From contig NZ_BPQE01000008.1 in the NCBI RefSeq assembly GCF_022179085.1, forward strand, positions 1-64,000: 64,000 nucleotides of DNA, given 5' to 3'. The position numbers and the translations under genes were made by a program. The first letter of the stretch is position 1; each line of letters opens with the position of its first letter. The notes under the pieces were generated by a model. The model saw only the letters and a program-made list of their open reading frames with translations. It was not told where the DNA came from and made no database searches. Shown in pieces: positions 50,759 to 59,147 of the stretch. Source of the DNA: Methylobacterium aerolatum (GTDB taxonomy: Bacteria > Pseudomonadota > Alphaproteobacteria > Rhizobiales > Beijerinckiaceae).

Positions 50759-52054
50759 TCACACCATCACGGGCATCGCCCCCTGCTCGCCCACGCCGAA
50801 GACCCGACGGTAGCGGGCGATCTCCTCGGCGGGGCCCTGTGCCTTGGTCGGGTTGTCGGAGAGCTTCACGGTGGGGTGGCCGTCCGCGTCCATGACCTTG
50901 CAGACGATGGAGATCGGATCGAGCCGCCCGTCCGGGATCAGGCCGCGGAAGTCGTTGGTCAGCAGCGTGCCCCAGCCGTAGCCGAGGCGCATCCGCCCGT
51001 GGAAACGGGCGTGGATGCGCTCGATCTCCGCGATGTCGAGCCCGTCGGAGAAGATCGCGAGCTTGTCGCGCGGGTCGCGCCCGTGCTCCTGCCAGAAGCG
51101 GATCGCCTCCTCGCCCCCCTCGATCGGGTCCTTCGAGTCGATGCGGATGCCCGTCCAGTCGGCCACCCAATCGGGCGCGTTCGCGAGGAAGCCTGTGGTG
51201 CCGTAGGTGTCGGGCAGGACGACCCGGAGGTTGCCGCCGTAATCCTCCTGCCAGTCGGCGAGCACCGCGTAGGGCGCCGCCGCCAGGCCCGCGTCGTCGG
51301 GGGCGAGGGCCGCGTAGACCATGGGCAACTCGTGGGCGTTGGTCCCCACCGGCTCGACCTCGCGCTTGGCGGCGATGAGGCAGTTCGAGGTGCCGAGGAA
51401 GCGCGGCTCGCCCAGGCCCTCGGCCATGGCCTGCACGCACCAGTCCTGCCACAGGAAGCCGTGGCGCCGCCGCGTGCCGAAATCGGCGATGGAGAGGTCC
51501 GGCAGGCGCTGGAGCCGCTCGATCTTCTCCCAGACCCGCGTCATGGCGCGGGCGTAGAGCACCTGCAGCGCCAGCTTGCCCATGCCCCGCAGCACCGCCC
51601 GCGCCCGCAACTCGTTGAGGATCGCGAGCGCCGGCACCTCCCACAGCGTGGTCTCGACCCAGGGGCCGTGGAAGGTCAGCTCGTACTGCCCGTCCCGCGT
51701 GGCGAGTTCGTACTCCGGCAACTGGAAGGTTTCGAACCACGAGACGAATTCGGGGCCGAGGATCCGCCCCTGGCCCCGGAAGACGTTGCCCCGCAGCCAC
51801 GTCACCTCGCCCTTCGAGAGGCGCAGCGAGCGGGCATGGTCGAGCTGTTCCCGCAGCAGCCCCGCATCGACCTCCTCCGCGATCCGCACCCGCGCCGAGC
51901 GGTTCGTGATCCCGAAGGTTGTCTCCACCCGCGGATGCCGCCGCAGGATCGTCTGCGCCATCAGCAGCTTGTAGAAATCCGTGTCGAGCAGCGACCGGAT
52001 CACCGGATCGATGCGGAAGCTGTGGTCGTAAACCCGCCTCGCCAGATCGAGCAT
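50759..52054 (-). CDS. pncB: nicotinate phosphoribosyltransferase
   Basis: This 431-residue enzyme has the N-terminal SLLDTDFYKLLMAQTILRRH block, TFHGPWVETTLWEVPALAIL, the FGTRRRHGFLWQD motif (with the family His), LGTSNCLIAAKREVEPVGTN and IFSDGLDIAEIERIHARF near the C-terminus. It makes nicotinate mononucleotide from nicotinate, PRPP and ATP in NAD salvage. It stands alone, with no other NAD genes adjacent. Confidence 0.95.
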   Translation of the reverse strand: MLDLARRVYDHSFRIDPVIRSLLDTDFYKLLMAQTILRRHPRVETTFGITNRSARVRIAEEVDAGLLREQLDHARSLRLSKGEVTWLRGNVFRGQGRILGPEFVSWFETFQLPEYELATRDGQYELTFHGPWVETTLWEVPALAILNELRARAVLRGMGKLALQVLYARAMTRVWEKIERLQRLPDLSIADFGTRRRHGFLWQDWCVQAMAEGLGEPRFLGTSNCLIAAKREVEPVGTNAHELPMVYAALAPDDAGLAAAPYAVLADWQEDYGGNLRVVLPDTYGTTGFLANAPDWVADWTGIRIDSKDPIEGGEEAIRFWQEHGRDPRDKLAIFSDGLDIAEIERIHARFHGRMRLGYGWGTLLTNDFRGLIPDGRLDPISIVCKVMDADGHPTVKLSDNPTKAQGPAEEIARYRRVFGVGEQGAMPVMV

Positions 52055-52148
52055 TTTATTGGGACTTCGGGTCGCGCCGGGGGAAAGGGAGGGCGCATCG
52101 TTTCCGCCGTCGCGTCAACGGGGGCGGAGGCTTATCCTCAGTCCTCAC

Positions 52149-52240
52149 CGTCATTGCGAGCGGAGCGAAGCGATCCAGGGATGCGATGCGTTCGGCGGCG
52201 GCCCGCTGCCATGGATCGCTTCGCTCCGCTCGCAATGACG
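52149..52240. repeat. palindromic intergenic repeat family B, copy 3
   Basis: This copy reads GTCATTGCGAGCGGAGCGAA and CGATCCAGGG on the left, mirrored by CCATGGATCGCTTCGCTCC and GCTCGCAATGACG. It lies between pncB and the stress protein gene. Paired base changes relative to copy 1 (CAATCC to CGATCC with ATTG to ATCG) keep the stem, which points to selection on the hairpin or to transposition of a matched variant. Confidence 0.88.
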
Positions 52241-52310
52241 CAGGAGACACGACGAAAAAGGGCGGCGGCCGTGCCCGGCGCGCCGCCCCCTCGTCATCCG
52301 TCTCGAAAAC

Positions 52311-52811
52311 TCAGCTGAGCTTGACCTTCTCGGTCTCGGTTTTCGGGCTCTCGCCGGTGAGCGCGGCCTTCACGGTGCCGTAGAGGTGCAGCATCGTAGC
52401 ATTGGGGCTGTCCCAATACTCGCCCTTCTCGGGGCAGACGCGGATCAGGGCGACCTCGGGGTCGTCCTTGCCGTTGGGGAACCACGTCTTGAGGCTGGTA
52501 TTCCACTTCTGGTCGATGAGCGCCTGATCGCGGATCACCTCGGCCTTGCCGGCGACCGACACGTAGTTCTGGCTCGACGGATCGGAGTAGGCGAGGTTCA
52601 CCTGGTTGTCCCGGCTGATCTCGGCGGTCTTGGGCGAGTGCAGCTTGGTGAAGAACCACAGGTCGCCGTTCTGGTCGATGTCGTTGTTCCACATCGGGCG
52701 GCTGTTGAGCGTGCCGTCGGAATCGACGGTGGTCATCATCGCGACCTTCACGTCCTTGATCAGGTCGAACAGCTTCTCGGCGCCCTCGTGGTCGCGGTGG
52801 TTCTGGTGCAC
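52311..52811 (-). CDS. pyridoxamine 5'-phosphate oxidase-like stress protein
   Basis: This 166-residue protein starts with GTG at 52811. The split-barrel fold of the general stress protein 26 (PNPOx-like) family is seen in VKVAMMTTVDSDGTLNSRPM, GDLWFFTKLHSPKTAEISRD and VNLAYSDPSSQNYVSVAGKA. Such proteins bind flavin; they are not PdxH. It is divergent from the mrp gene, with about 160 bases between the starts. Confidence 0.88.
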   Translation of the reverse strand: MHQNHRDHEGAEKLFDLIKDVKVAMMTTVDSDGTLNSRPMWNNDIDQNGDLWFFTKLHSPKTAEISRDNQVNLAYSDPSSQNYVSVAGKAEVIRDQALIDQKWNTSLKTWFPNGKDDPEVALIRVCPEKGEYWDSPNATMLHLYGTVKAALTGESPKTETEKVKLS

Positions 52812-52970
52812 GGCGCAACTCCTGCCTCTGCGCCGGGCCGCCATGGAGCGGCCCGGCTCGGATTCGCCTCGACAACGGGCGAAGCTCCGGTTGGTTCAGG
52901 CTGCGCGCGAGGGTGGTGTTTCGCGGGCGCACGTATAGATGGAGGCGGAACGAACTCGGAGCCTGCGACC

Positions 52971-54119
52971 TTGGCCATCACCCGCGACGACGTGCTGCGC
53001 GCCCTGCAATCCGTGACGATCGACGCCGCCGGCACCACCCTGCCCGGCTCCGGCCGCCTGTCCCAGGTGGTGGTCGATCCGAACAACCGGGTGATGTTCT
53101 CGATCCTGGTCGATGCCTCCGAGGCCGAGCGCTTCGAGCCTGTGCGGCGGCAGGCGGAGGGCCGCGTGCTGCAGATGCCCGGCGTCTCCGGCGTCTTCGC
53201 GAGCCTCACCTCGGAGCGCGACACCAGCCATCCGGCCCAGAGCAGCGCCGCGCCGCGCCCTGTCTCCCCGCCCCCCGTCGCCCCGCCCCGGCCCGGCGCC
53301 CCGCCGCAGCAGGGTCCGAAGCTGCCGGGCGTGCGGCACATCGTGGCGGTGGCCTCCGGCAAGGGCGGCGTCGGCAAGTCCACCACCGCCTGCAACCTTG
53401 CGCTGGCCCTCCAGGCGCAGGGGCTGAAGGTCGGCCTCCTCGACGCCGACATCTACGGCCCCTCGGTGCCGAAGCTGTTCGGCCTCACGGGCAAGCCCAC
53501 CGTGGTCGATAACAAGGCCATGGAGCCGATGGTCGGCTACGGCCTCAAGGTCATGTCCATCGGCTTCCTGATCGAGCCCGAGGCGGCGATGATCTGGCGC
53601 GGGCCGATGGTCCAGTCCGCCATCACCCAGATGCTGCGCGACGTGCTCTGGGGCGAACTCGACGTGCTCCTCGTGGACATGCCCCCCGGCACCGGCGACG
53701 CCCAGCTCACCATGGCCCAGGCGACCCCGCTCTCCGGGGCTGTGATCGTCTCGACCCCGCAGGATCTGGCCCTGATCGACGCCAGGCGCGGCGTGACGAT
53801 GTTCAAGAAGGTCGCGGTGCCGATCCTCGGCATCGTCGAGAACATGGCGACCTTCGTCTGCCCCCAATGCGGCCATGCCTCGCACATCTTCGGCCATGGC
53901 GGAGCTCGGAACGAGGCGCAGCGCCTCGGCGTGCCCTTCCTCGGCGAGGTGCCCCTGAACATGACGATCCGCGAGACCTCCGACGCCGGCCGGCCCGTGG
54001 TGGCCACCGACCCGGAGGGCCCGCAGGCCAAGGTCTACCGCGAGATCGCCGCGGCGCTCTGGGCGAACCTGTCGGGCGCGCCGGCGGGCCGGGCGGCGCC
54101 GAAGATCGTGATCGAGTAA
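52971..54119 (+). CDS. mrp: Mrp/NBP35 family iron-sulfur carrier ATPase
   Basis: This 382-residue protein starts at TTG at 52971, where family similarity begins (AITRDDVLRALQSVTI). The N-terminal MIP18-like domain (1-85) is followed by a Pro-rich linker (about 87-115). The ATPase has the deviant Walker A SGKGGVGKSTT, VDMPPGTGDAQLT and the metal-binding CPQCGH. It transfers Fe-S clusters to target proteins. Full length and typical for the family. Confidence 0.94.
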   Translation: MAITRDDVLRALQSVTIDAAGTTLPGSGRLSQVVVDPNNRVMFSILVDASEAERFEPVRRQAEGRVLQMPGVSGVFASLTSERDTSHPAQSSAAPRPVSPPPVAPPRPGAPPQQGPKLPGVRHIVAVASGKGGVGKSTTACNLALALQAQGLKVGLLDADIYGPSVPKLFGLTGKPTVVDNKAMEPMVGYGLKVMSIGFLIEPEAAMIWRGPMVQSAITQMLRDVLWGELDVLLVDMPPGTGDAQLTMAQATPLSGAVIVSTPQDLALIDARRGVTMFKKVAVPILGIVENMATFVCPQCGHASHIFGHGGARNEAQRLGVPFLGEVPLNMTIRETSDAGRPVVATDPEGPQAKVYREIAAALWANLSGAPAGRAAPKIVIE

Positions 54120-54143
54120 TCGTATCGTGACACGGCGCGCCTT

Positions 54144-54337
54144 CCCCTCTCCCCGCCTGCGGGGAGAGGCCTGCATGGACCTCGCCGTCCATGCAGGAGG
54201 CGTAGGCGAAGCCGTAGCGTTGGTGAGGGGGCTCACGGGATGAGGCCTCTTCGGCTGCCCCCCTCACCCCCGGCTGCCGCCGCGCTTCGCCCCCGACAAG
54301 GGGGGCTCAGCCCTCTCCCCGCACGCGGGGCGAGGGC
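54144..54337. repeat. composite repeat family D, long copy
   Basis: This region of about 190 bases begins with CCTCTCCCCGCCTGCGGGGA hairpin arms, contains a second palindrome (GCATGGACCTC... mirrored by CCGTCCATGC) and ends with CAGCCCTCTCCCCGCACGCG. The inner part holds GGGGGCTCACGGGATGAGG and CGCCCCCGACAAGGGGGGCTC. A related element of the same outline lies at 56695. It sits between mrp and mobA. Confidence 0.7.
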
Positions 54338-54360
54338 ATGACGCGCGCCGAGTGGCCGGG

Positions 54361-54969
54361 ATGGCACTGATCCTCGGCCTGATTCTCGCCGGCGGCCTCG
54401 GGCGGCGAATGGGCGGGGTGGACAAGCCCCTGTTGCCGCTCGGCGGCGCGCCCATCCTGTCCCGGATCGCGGCACGTCTGCGCCCGCAATGCCCGGCGGG
54501 GCTGGCGCTCAGCGCCAACGGCGACCCTTCGCGCTTCTCGAGCGTGTTCGACGGGCCGGTCCTGCCCGATTCCCTGCCGGGCTCCCTCGGGCCGCTGGCG
54601 GGGATCCTCGCGGGGCTGGAGCACGCGGCGGGCCTGCCCGGCGTAACGCATGTGCTCAGCGTGCCGGGCGATGCCCCGTTCCTGCCGGGCGACCTCGCGG
54701 CGCGTCTGGCCGCGTCGCTGGGCGCGAGCCCCATCGCGATGGCGGCATCCGGCGGACGGGACCACTACACGGCGGCGCTCTGGCCGCTGGCCCTGCGGGA
54801 CGACCTGCGGGCGTGGCTGGAGGCGGGCGAGCGGCGGGTCGGCGCCTTCATTGCCCGGCACGGGGCGGCCGTGGAGGAGTGGCCGATCGAGCCGGTGGAC
54901 TCGTTCATCAACATCAACACGCCGGAGGACCTGTCACGCGCGGAGGCGTGGCTGCGCAGACGGACCTAA
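54361..54969 (+). CDS. mobA: molybdenum cofactor guanylyltransferase
   Basis: This 202-residue protein starts at the ATG at 54361; a GTG at 54352 is possible. It has the nucleotide-binding motif LAGGLGRRMGGVDKPLLPLG at the start, then the VPGDAPFLP metal/GTP site and the late INTPEDLSRAE. MobA attaches GMP to molybdopterin, giving the MGD cofactor needed by enzymes such as the nitrate reductase encoded 6 kb away. The second residue of the usual GGxSxRMG is Leu here. Confidence 0.92.
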   Translation: MALILGLILAGGLGRRMGGVDKPLLPLGGAPILSRIAARLRPQCPAGLALSANGDPSRFSSVFDGPVLPDSLPGSLGPLAGILAGLEHAAGLPGVTHVLSVPGDAPFLPGDLAARLAASLGASPIAMAASGGRDHYTAALWPLALRDDLRAWLEAGERRVGAFIARHGAAVEEWPIEPVDSFININTPEDLSRAEAWLRRRT

Positions 54970-54978
54970 GCATTCACG

Positions 54979-55025
54979 CCGTCATTGCGAGCGGGGTTCC
55001 TCTCCCCGCATGAGGTGCGGGGAGA
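54979..55025. repeat. half copy of repeat B fused to a family D hairpin
   Basis: GTCATTGCGAGCGG (54981-54994) is the left arm of a family B palindrome with no right arm. It runs directly into CTCTCCCCGCATGAGGTGCG and GGGAGAG, a family D hairpin. One element seems to have inserted in, or recombined with, the other between mobA and the convergent cyclophilin gene. Confidence 0.7.
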
Positions 55026-55041
55026 GAACAGGATTGATCCG

Positions 55042-55500
55042 TCAGGCGGCGCCGACGGTCGCCTTCACGATCTTGTCCGGCGAGCGCGGCGGCTCGCCCT
55101 TGTTGATCGTGTCGATCACGTCCATGCCTTCCACGACCTTGCCCCACACGGTGTATTGCTTGTCGAGGAAGCGGGCATCGTCGAAGCAGATGAAGAACTG
55201 CGAGTTCGCCGAGTGCGGGAAGTTCGTGCGGGCCATGGAGCAGGTGCCGCGCACGTGCGGCTCCGCGTTGAACTCGGCCTTCAGGTCCGGCATCTCCGAG
55301 CCGCCCGAGCCGGTGCCGGTCGGGTCGCCGGTCTGGGCCATGAAGCCGTCGATGACACGGTGGAACACCACGCCGTCGTAGAAGCCCTGCGAGGCGAGCG
55401 TCTTGATGCGCTCCACATGGTTCGGGGCGAGGTCGGGGCGCAGCCCGATGACCACGCGGCCCTTGGTGGTCTCGAGGATGAGGGTCTCGGTGTCGGCCAT
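55042..55500 (-). CDS. ppiB: peptidyl-prolyl isomerase, cytoplasmic cyclophilin
   Basis: This 152-residue cyclophilin has FYDGVVFHRVIDGFMAQTGD (catalytic Arg), the GTCSMARTNFPHSANSQFFI block and DARFLDKQYTVWGKVVEGMD. It lacks a signal peptide, so it acts in the cytoplasm, catalysing cis-trans isomerisation of prolyl bonds. It follows the exported cyclophilin gene on the same strand by about 60 bases. Confidence 0.94.
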   Translation of the reverse strand: MADTETLILETTKGRVVIGLRPDLAPNHVERIKTLASQGFYDGVVFHRVIDGFMAQTGDPTGTGSGGSEMPDLKAEFNAEPHVRGTCSMARTNFPHSANSQFFICFDDARFLDKQYTVWGKVVEGMDVIDTINKGEPPRSPDKIVKATVGAA

Positions 55501-55560
55501 GAGCGGTTCTCCGTTTCCGTGAGGGGGGATGGGCGTCGCGGGCGGTGGTGAGGCGTCGCC

Positions 55561-56106
55561 TCACTTCGCCTTGTCGGCCAGCGTCATCCGGACGATCTTG
55601 TCGGGGTCCTGCACCGCGCCGCCGGGGGCGCCGGGGGCGGCCTTCTTGATCTTGTCGAGGACGTCGAGACCGTCGGTGACGTTGCCGACAATCGTGTACT
55701 GGCCGTTCAGGAACGGCGCGTCGCCGAGGCAGATGAAGAACTGCGAGTTCGCGGAATTCGGGTTCTGCGAGCGGGCCATGCCCACCGTGCCGCGCTTGAA
55801 CTGCGCGCTCTGCGAGAACTCGGCCGGGATGTCGGGCAGGTCCGAGCCGCCGGTGCCGTTGCCCTTCGGGTCGCCGGTCTGGGCCATGAAGCCGTCGATC
55901 ACCCGGTGGAACTTCAGCCCGTCGTAGAAGCCGCGGGCGACCAGCGTCTTGATCTGCTTGACGTGCTTGGGCGCGAGGTCGGGACGCAACTCGATGGTGA
56001 TGCGGCCGTCCTTGGTCTGGAGGTAGACGGTGTTCCCGTCGGCGGCGAGGGCCGGGGTGGACAGGCCCGCGGCGAGGGCGAGCGCGAGGAGCGTGCGGCG
56101 TTTCAT
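55561..56106 (-). CDS. ppiA: peptidyl-prolyl isomerase, periplasmic cyclophilin
   Basis: This 181-residue cyclophilin has a signal peptide (KRRTLLALALAAGLSTPALA, cleavage after about Ala22). The catalytic core has FYDGLKFHRVIDGFMAQTGD, GTVGMARSQNPNSANSQFFI and GDAPFLNGQYTIVGNVTDG. It probably folds periplasmic proteins. It lies between coaD and the cytoplasmic paralogue on the same strand; the pair probably arose by duplication. Confidence 0.94.
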   Translation of the reverse strand: MKRRTLLALALAAGLSTPALAADGNTVYLQTKDGRITIELRPDLAPKHVKQIKTLVARGFYDGLKFHRVIDGFMAQTGDPKGNGTGGSDLPDIPAEFSQSAQFKRGTVGMARSQNPNSANSQFFICLGDAPFLNGQYTIVGNVTDGLDVLDKIKKAAPGAPGGAVQDPDKIVRMTLADKAK

Positions 56107-56134
56107 GGCGCTGTCTTGTCCTTATCGAGGTCGT

Positions 56135-56641
56135 TCAGGAATGGGTGGCGGCGAACCGCGCCTTGAGCCTCGCGGCCACGGCTGCGGGAACGAAGGGCGA
56201 GACGTCGCCCCCCATCCCGGCGATCTGGCGTACCAGGGTCGCGGTGATCGGCCGGGCACTGGTCGAGGCCGGGAGGAACACGGTCTGCACCTCCGGCGCC
56301 ATGGCGCCGTTCATGCCGGCGAGCTGCATCTCGTAATCGAGATCGGTGCCGTCCCGCAGGCCGCGAATGAACAGCCGCGCCCCGCAGCGCCGCGCCGCCG
56401 AGACGGCGAGGTCGTCGAAGGTCACGACGTCGAGCGCCGCCCCCTCCGCCTGCGCCACCGGCCCGCAGGTCTCGCGCAGGAGCGCGGCCCGCTCGTCGGC
56501 CGAGAACAGCGGCGCCTTGCCGGGATGCACACCGATGGCGAGCACCAGCGTGTCCACGAGGCGACAGGCTTGGCGCACGACGTCGAGATGGCCGTTCGTG
56601 ACCGGATCGAACGAGCCTGCATAGAGGGCGGTGCGGGTCAT
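56135..56641 (-). CDS. coaD: phosphopantetheine adenylyltransferase
   Basis: This 168-residue enzyme has the nucleotidyltransferase motif [17 protein letters not shown] at the start, [21 protein letters not shown] in the centre and [20 protein letters not shown] at the end. It couples ATP and 4'-phosphopantetheine to dephospho-CoA in coenzyme A synthesis. Located 28 bases upstream of ppiA on the same strand, possibly one operon. Confidence 0.95.
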   Translation of the reverse strand: MTRTALYAGSFDPVTNGHLDVVRQACRLVDTLVLAIGVHPGKAPLFSADERAALLRETCGPVAQAEGAALDVVTFDDLAVSAARRCGARLFIRGLRDGTDLDYEMQLAGMNGAMAPEVQTVFLPASTSARPITATLVRQIAGMGGDVSPFVPAAVAARLKARFAATHS

Positions 56642-56694
56642 GGCCGGTTGCCCTAGCCTGTTTTGCGGCGAGACGGAACCTTTGGAGGCGAGTT

Positions 56695-56881
56695 CCCCCT
56701 CTCCCCGCCTGCGGGGAGAGGGCTCCGGCGACCTTGTCGTCGCCGGAGCGAGGCGGCCGCCGGGGGTGCGGGGGCGTGCCGGAAAAAGCTCATCCTGTCG
56801 GCCCCCTCACCATCGCCCTTCCGGGCTCGCCTCGCCCCCGACAGGGGGGCTCGGCCCTCTCCCCGCATGCGGGGAGAGGGG
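56695..56881. repeat. composite repeat family D, second long copy
   Basis: CCCTCTCCCCGCCTGCGGGG, a GGCTCCGGCGACCTTGTCG/CGCCGGAGC palindrome, CGCCCCCGACAGGGGGGCTC and the closing CTCTCCCCGCATGCGGGGAG repeat the outline of the element at 54144. The inner palindrome differs completely in sequence but keeps its position, as in modular repeats. It lies between coaD and thrS. Confidence 0.7.
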
Positions 56882-56897
56882 AACATCCGCGCCCTCG

Positions 56898-58925
56898 TTA
56901 CGGAACCGGCGCCACCTCGTGATGCCCATCGAGCACCACGTCGCCCGTCGGCACGGTCTCGGCCACCGCGTCCGCCCGGCGGCGGTCGGGGCTCGTGGCC
57001 TCGTCCACGAAGGCGGCGACGGCCTCGGCGAGCGGCAGGGTGCGGGTCTGCTGGCTGCCGAGGCGGCGGATCGAGACGGTGCCCTCCTCCGCCTCGCGCT
57101 TGCCGAGCGCCAGCAGCACCGGGACCTTGGCCAGCGAGTGCTCGCGGACCTTGTAGTTGATCTTCTCGTTGCGCAGGTCCGCCTCGACCCGCAGGCCGGC
57201 CTTCTCCAGCGCCCGCACCACCTTGGCGGCATAGGCGTCGGCCTCGCCGGTAATGGTGGCGACCACCACCTGCACCGGGGCGATCCAGAGCGGGAAGTGC
57301 CCGGCGAAATGCTCGATCAGGATGCCGGTGAAGCGCTCCATCGAGCCGCAGATCGCCCGGTGGACCATGACCGGCGGCTTCTTCTGTCCGTCGGCGTCGA
57401 TGTAGAAGGCGCCGAACCGCTCGGGGAGGTTGAAGTCCACCTGTGTCGTCCCGCACTGCCAGTCGCGGCCGATGGCGTCGCGCAGCACGTACTCGAACTT
57501 CGGCCCGTAGAAGGCGCCCTCCCCCGGGTTCACACTGGTCTTGATCCGCCCGCCGGACTGCTCCTCGATCTGGGCCAGCACGCGGGTCATCACGCCCTCG
57601 GCGTGGTCCCACAGCGCGTCCGAGCCGACGCGCTTCTCCGGCCGGGTCGAGAGCTTCACGACGATCTCGCCGAAGCCGAAATCGGCATAGGTCGAGAGGA
57701 TCAACTCGTTGATCTTCAGGCACTCGTCGGCGAGCTGGTCCTCGGTGCAGAAGATGTGCGCGTCGTCCTGGGTGAAGCCGCGCACGCGCATCAGCCCGTG
57801 CATGGCGCCCGAGGGCTCGTAGCGGTGCACCACGCCGAATTCCGCCATGCGCAGAGGCAGATCGCGGTAGCTCTTCAGACCGTGCTTGAAGATCTGGACG
57901 TGGCCGGGGCAGTTCATCGGCTTGAGGGCGAACCAGCGCTTGTCCTCAGCCTCGTCGCCGGCGGATTGCGCGGCGAACATGTTCTCGCGGTACCAGCCCC
58001 AGTGGCCGGAGGTCTCCCACAGGGCCTTGTCGAGGATCTGCGGCGCGTTCACCTCGGCGTAGTCGCCCCGGAGCCGGCGGCGCATGTAGGCGATGAGTTC
58101 CTGGAACACCGTCCAGCCCTTGGCGTGCCAGAAGACGACGCCCGGCCCCTCCTCCTGGAAGTGGAACAGGTCCATCTCCCGGCCCAAGCGGCGGTGGTCC
58201 CGGCGCTCGGCCTCCTCCAGGCGGTGGAGGTAGGCGTCGAGGTCCTCCTTCGTGGCCCAGGCGGTGCCGTAGATGCGGGTGAGCATCGGGTTGTTGGAAT
58301 CACCCCGCCAGTAGGCGCCCGCGACCTTCATCAGCTTGAAGGCGGTGCCGACCTTGCCCGTCGAGGTCATGTGCGGGCCGCGGCAGAGGTCGAACCACTC
58401 GCCCTGGCGGTAGATCTTCAGGTCTTCGCCGGGCGGGATGGCGTCGACGAGCTCGACCTTGAAGCCCTCCTCCTTGTCCGCGAACAGGGCGCGCACGTCG
58501 TCGCGCTTCCACACCTCCTTGGTGAAGGGCGCGTCGCGGGCGATGATCTCGCGCATCTTCGCCTCGATCGCCGGGAAGTCCTCCGGCGTGAACGGGGCCT
58601 CGCGGTGGAAGTCGTAGTAGAAGCCGTTCTCGATCACCGGGCCGATGGTGACCTGCGTCCCCGGCCAGAGGGCCTGCACGGCTTCCGCCAGCACGTGGGC
58701 GCAATCGTGCCGGATCAACTCCAGGCTGCGTGGGTCGGCGCGGTCGAGGAACTCGATGCGGGCGTCGGCGGCGATGGCGTCGTCGAGGTCGCAGACGGTC
58801 CCGTCCAGGGCCATGGCGACGGTGCGCTTGGCGAGCGACTTGGCGATGCCCTCGACCACGCTGCGGCCGGTGGTGCCGGCGGCCACCTCACGGGTGTTGC
58901 CATCGGGGAAGGTCAGGACGGGCAT
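56898..58925 (-). CDS. thrS: threonyl-tRNA synthetase
   Basis: This 675-residue enzyme starts at the ATG at 58925 ([14 protein letters not shown]). The TGS domain is at 1-60 and the editing domain has HDCAH at 73-77, the same positions as His73 and His77 of E. coli ThrS. The class II core has [30 protein letters not shown] (zinc Cys) and the motif 3 region near [20 protein letters not shown], then the anticodon-binding domain. It charges tRNA-Thr and is full length. Confidence 0.96.
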   Translation of the reverse strand: MPVLTFPDGNTREVAAGTTGRSVVEGIAKSLAKRTVAMALDGTVCDLDDAIAADARIEFLDRADPRSLELIRHDCAHVLAEAVQALWPGTQVTIGPVIENGFYYDFHREAPFTPEDFPAIEAKMREIIARDAPFTKEVWKRDDVRALFADKEEGFKVELVDAIPPGEDLKIYRQGEWFDLCRGPHMTSTGKVGTAFKLMKVAGAYWRGDSNNPMLTRIYGTAWATKEDLDAYLHRLEEAERRDHRRLGREMDLFHFQEEGPGVVFWHAKGWTVFQELIAYMRRRLRGDYAEVNAPQILDKALWETSGHWGWYRENMFAAQSAGDEAEDKRWFALKPMNCPGHVQIFKHGLKSYRDLPLRMAEFGVVHRYEPSGAMHGLMRVRGFTQDDAHIFCTEDQLADECLKINELILSTYADFGFGEIVVKLSTRPEKRVGSDALWDHAEGVMTRVLAQIEEQSGGRIKTSVNPGEGAFYGPKFEYVLRDAIGRDWQCGTTQVDFNLPERFGAFYIDADGQKKPPVMVHRAICGSMERFTGILIEHFAGHFPLWIAPVQVVVATITGEADAYAAKVVRALEKAGLRVEADLRNEKINYKVREHSLAKVPVLLALGKREAEEGTVSIRRLGSQQTRTLPLAEAVAAFVDEATSPDRRRADAVAETVPTGDVVLDGHHEVAPVP

Positions 58926-59035
58926 GGTCTCGGCTCCTGGCTCACTCCTGCGAACGGGGCAGGTAAGCGGTTCGGGTTGATACGAAGGCGGGCCGTGTAG
59001 ACGGTTTCGCGGCGCGAGGAAACGGGTTCCCGCGC

Positions 59036-59130
59036 CGTCCTTGCGAGCGCAGCGAAGCAATCCAGAGGGAGCCGCCACGCCTGGAGAGGTCCCGCAGCCC
59101 TGGGTTGCTTCGCTGCGCTCGCAAGGACGG
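59036..59130. repeat. palindromic intergenic repeat family B, copy 4
   Basis: The variant GTCCTTGCGAGCGCAGCGAA and GCAATCCAG is mirrored by CTGGGTTGCTTCGCTGCG and CTCGCAAGGACGG. The T-to-C change in CATTG and the matching A-to-G in CAATG are compensated between the two arms. It lies between cysG and thrS, both on the minus strand. Confidence 0.88.
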
Positions 59131-59147
59131 TGAGGTGAGCGATCCGC

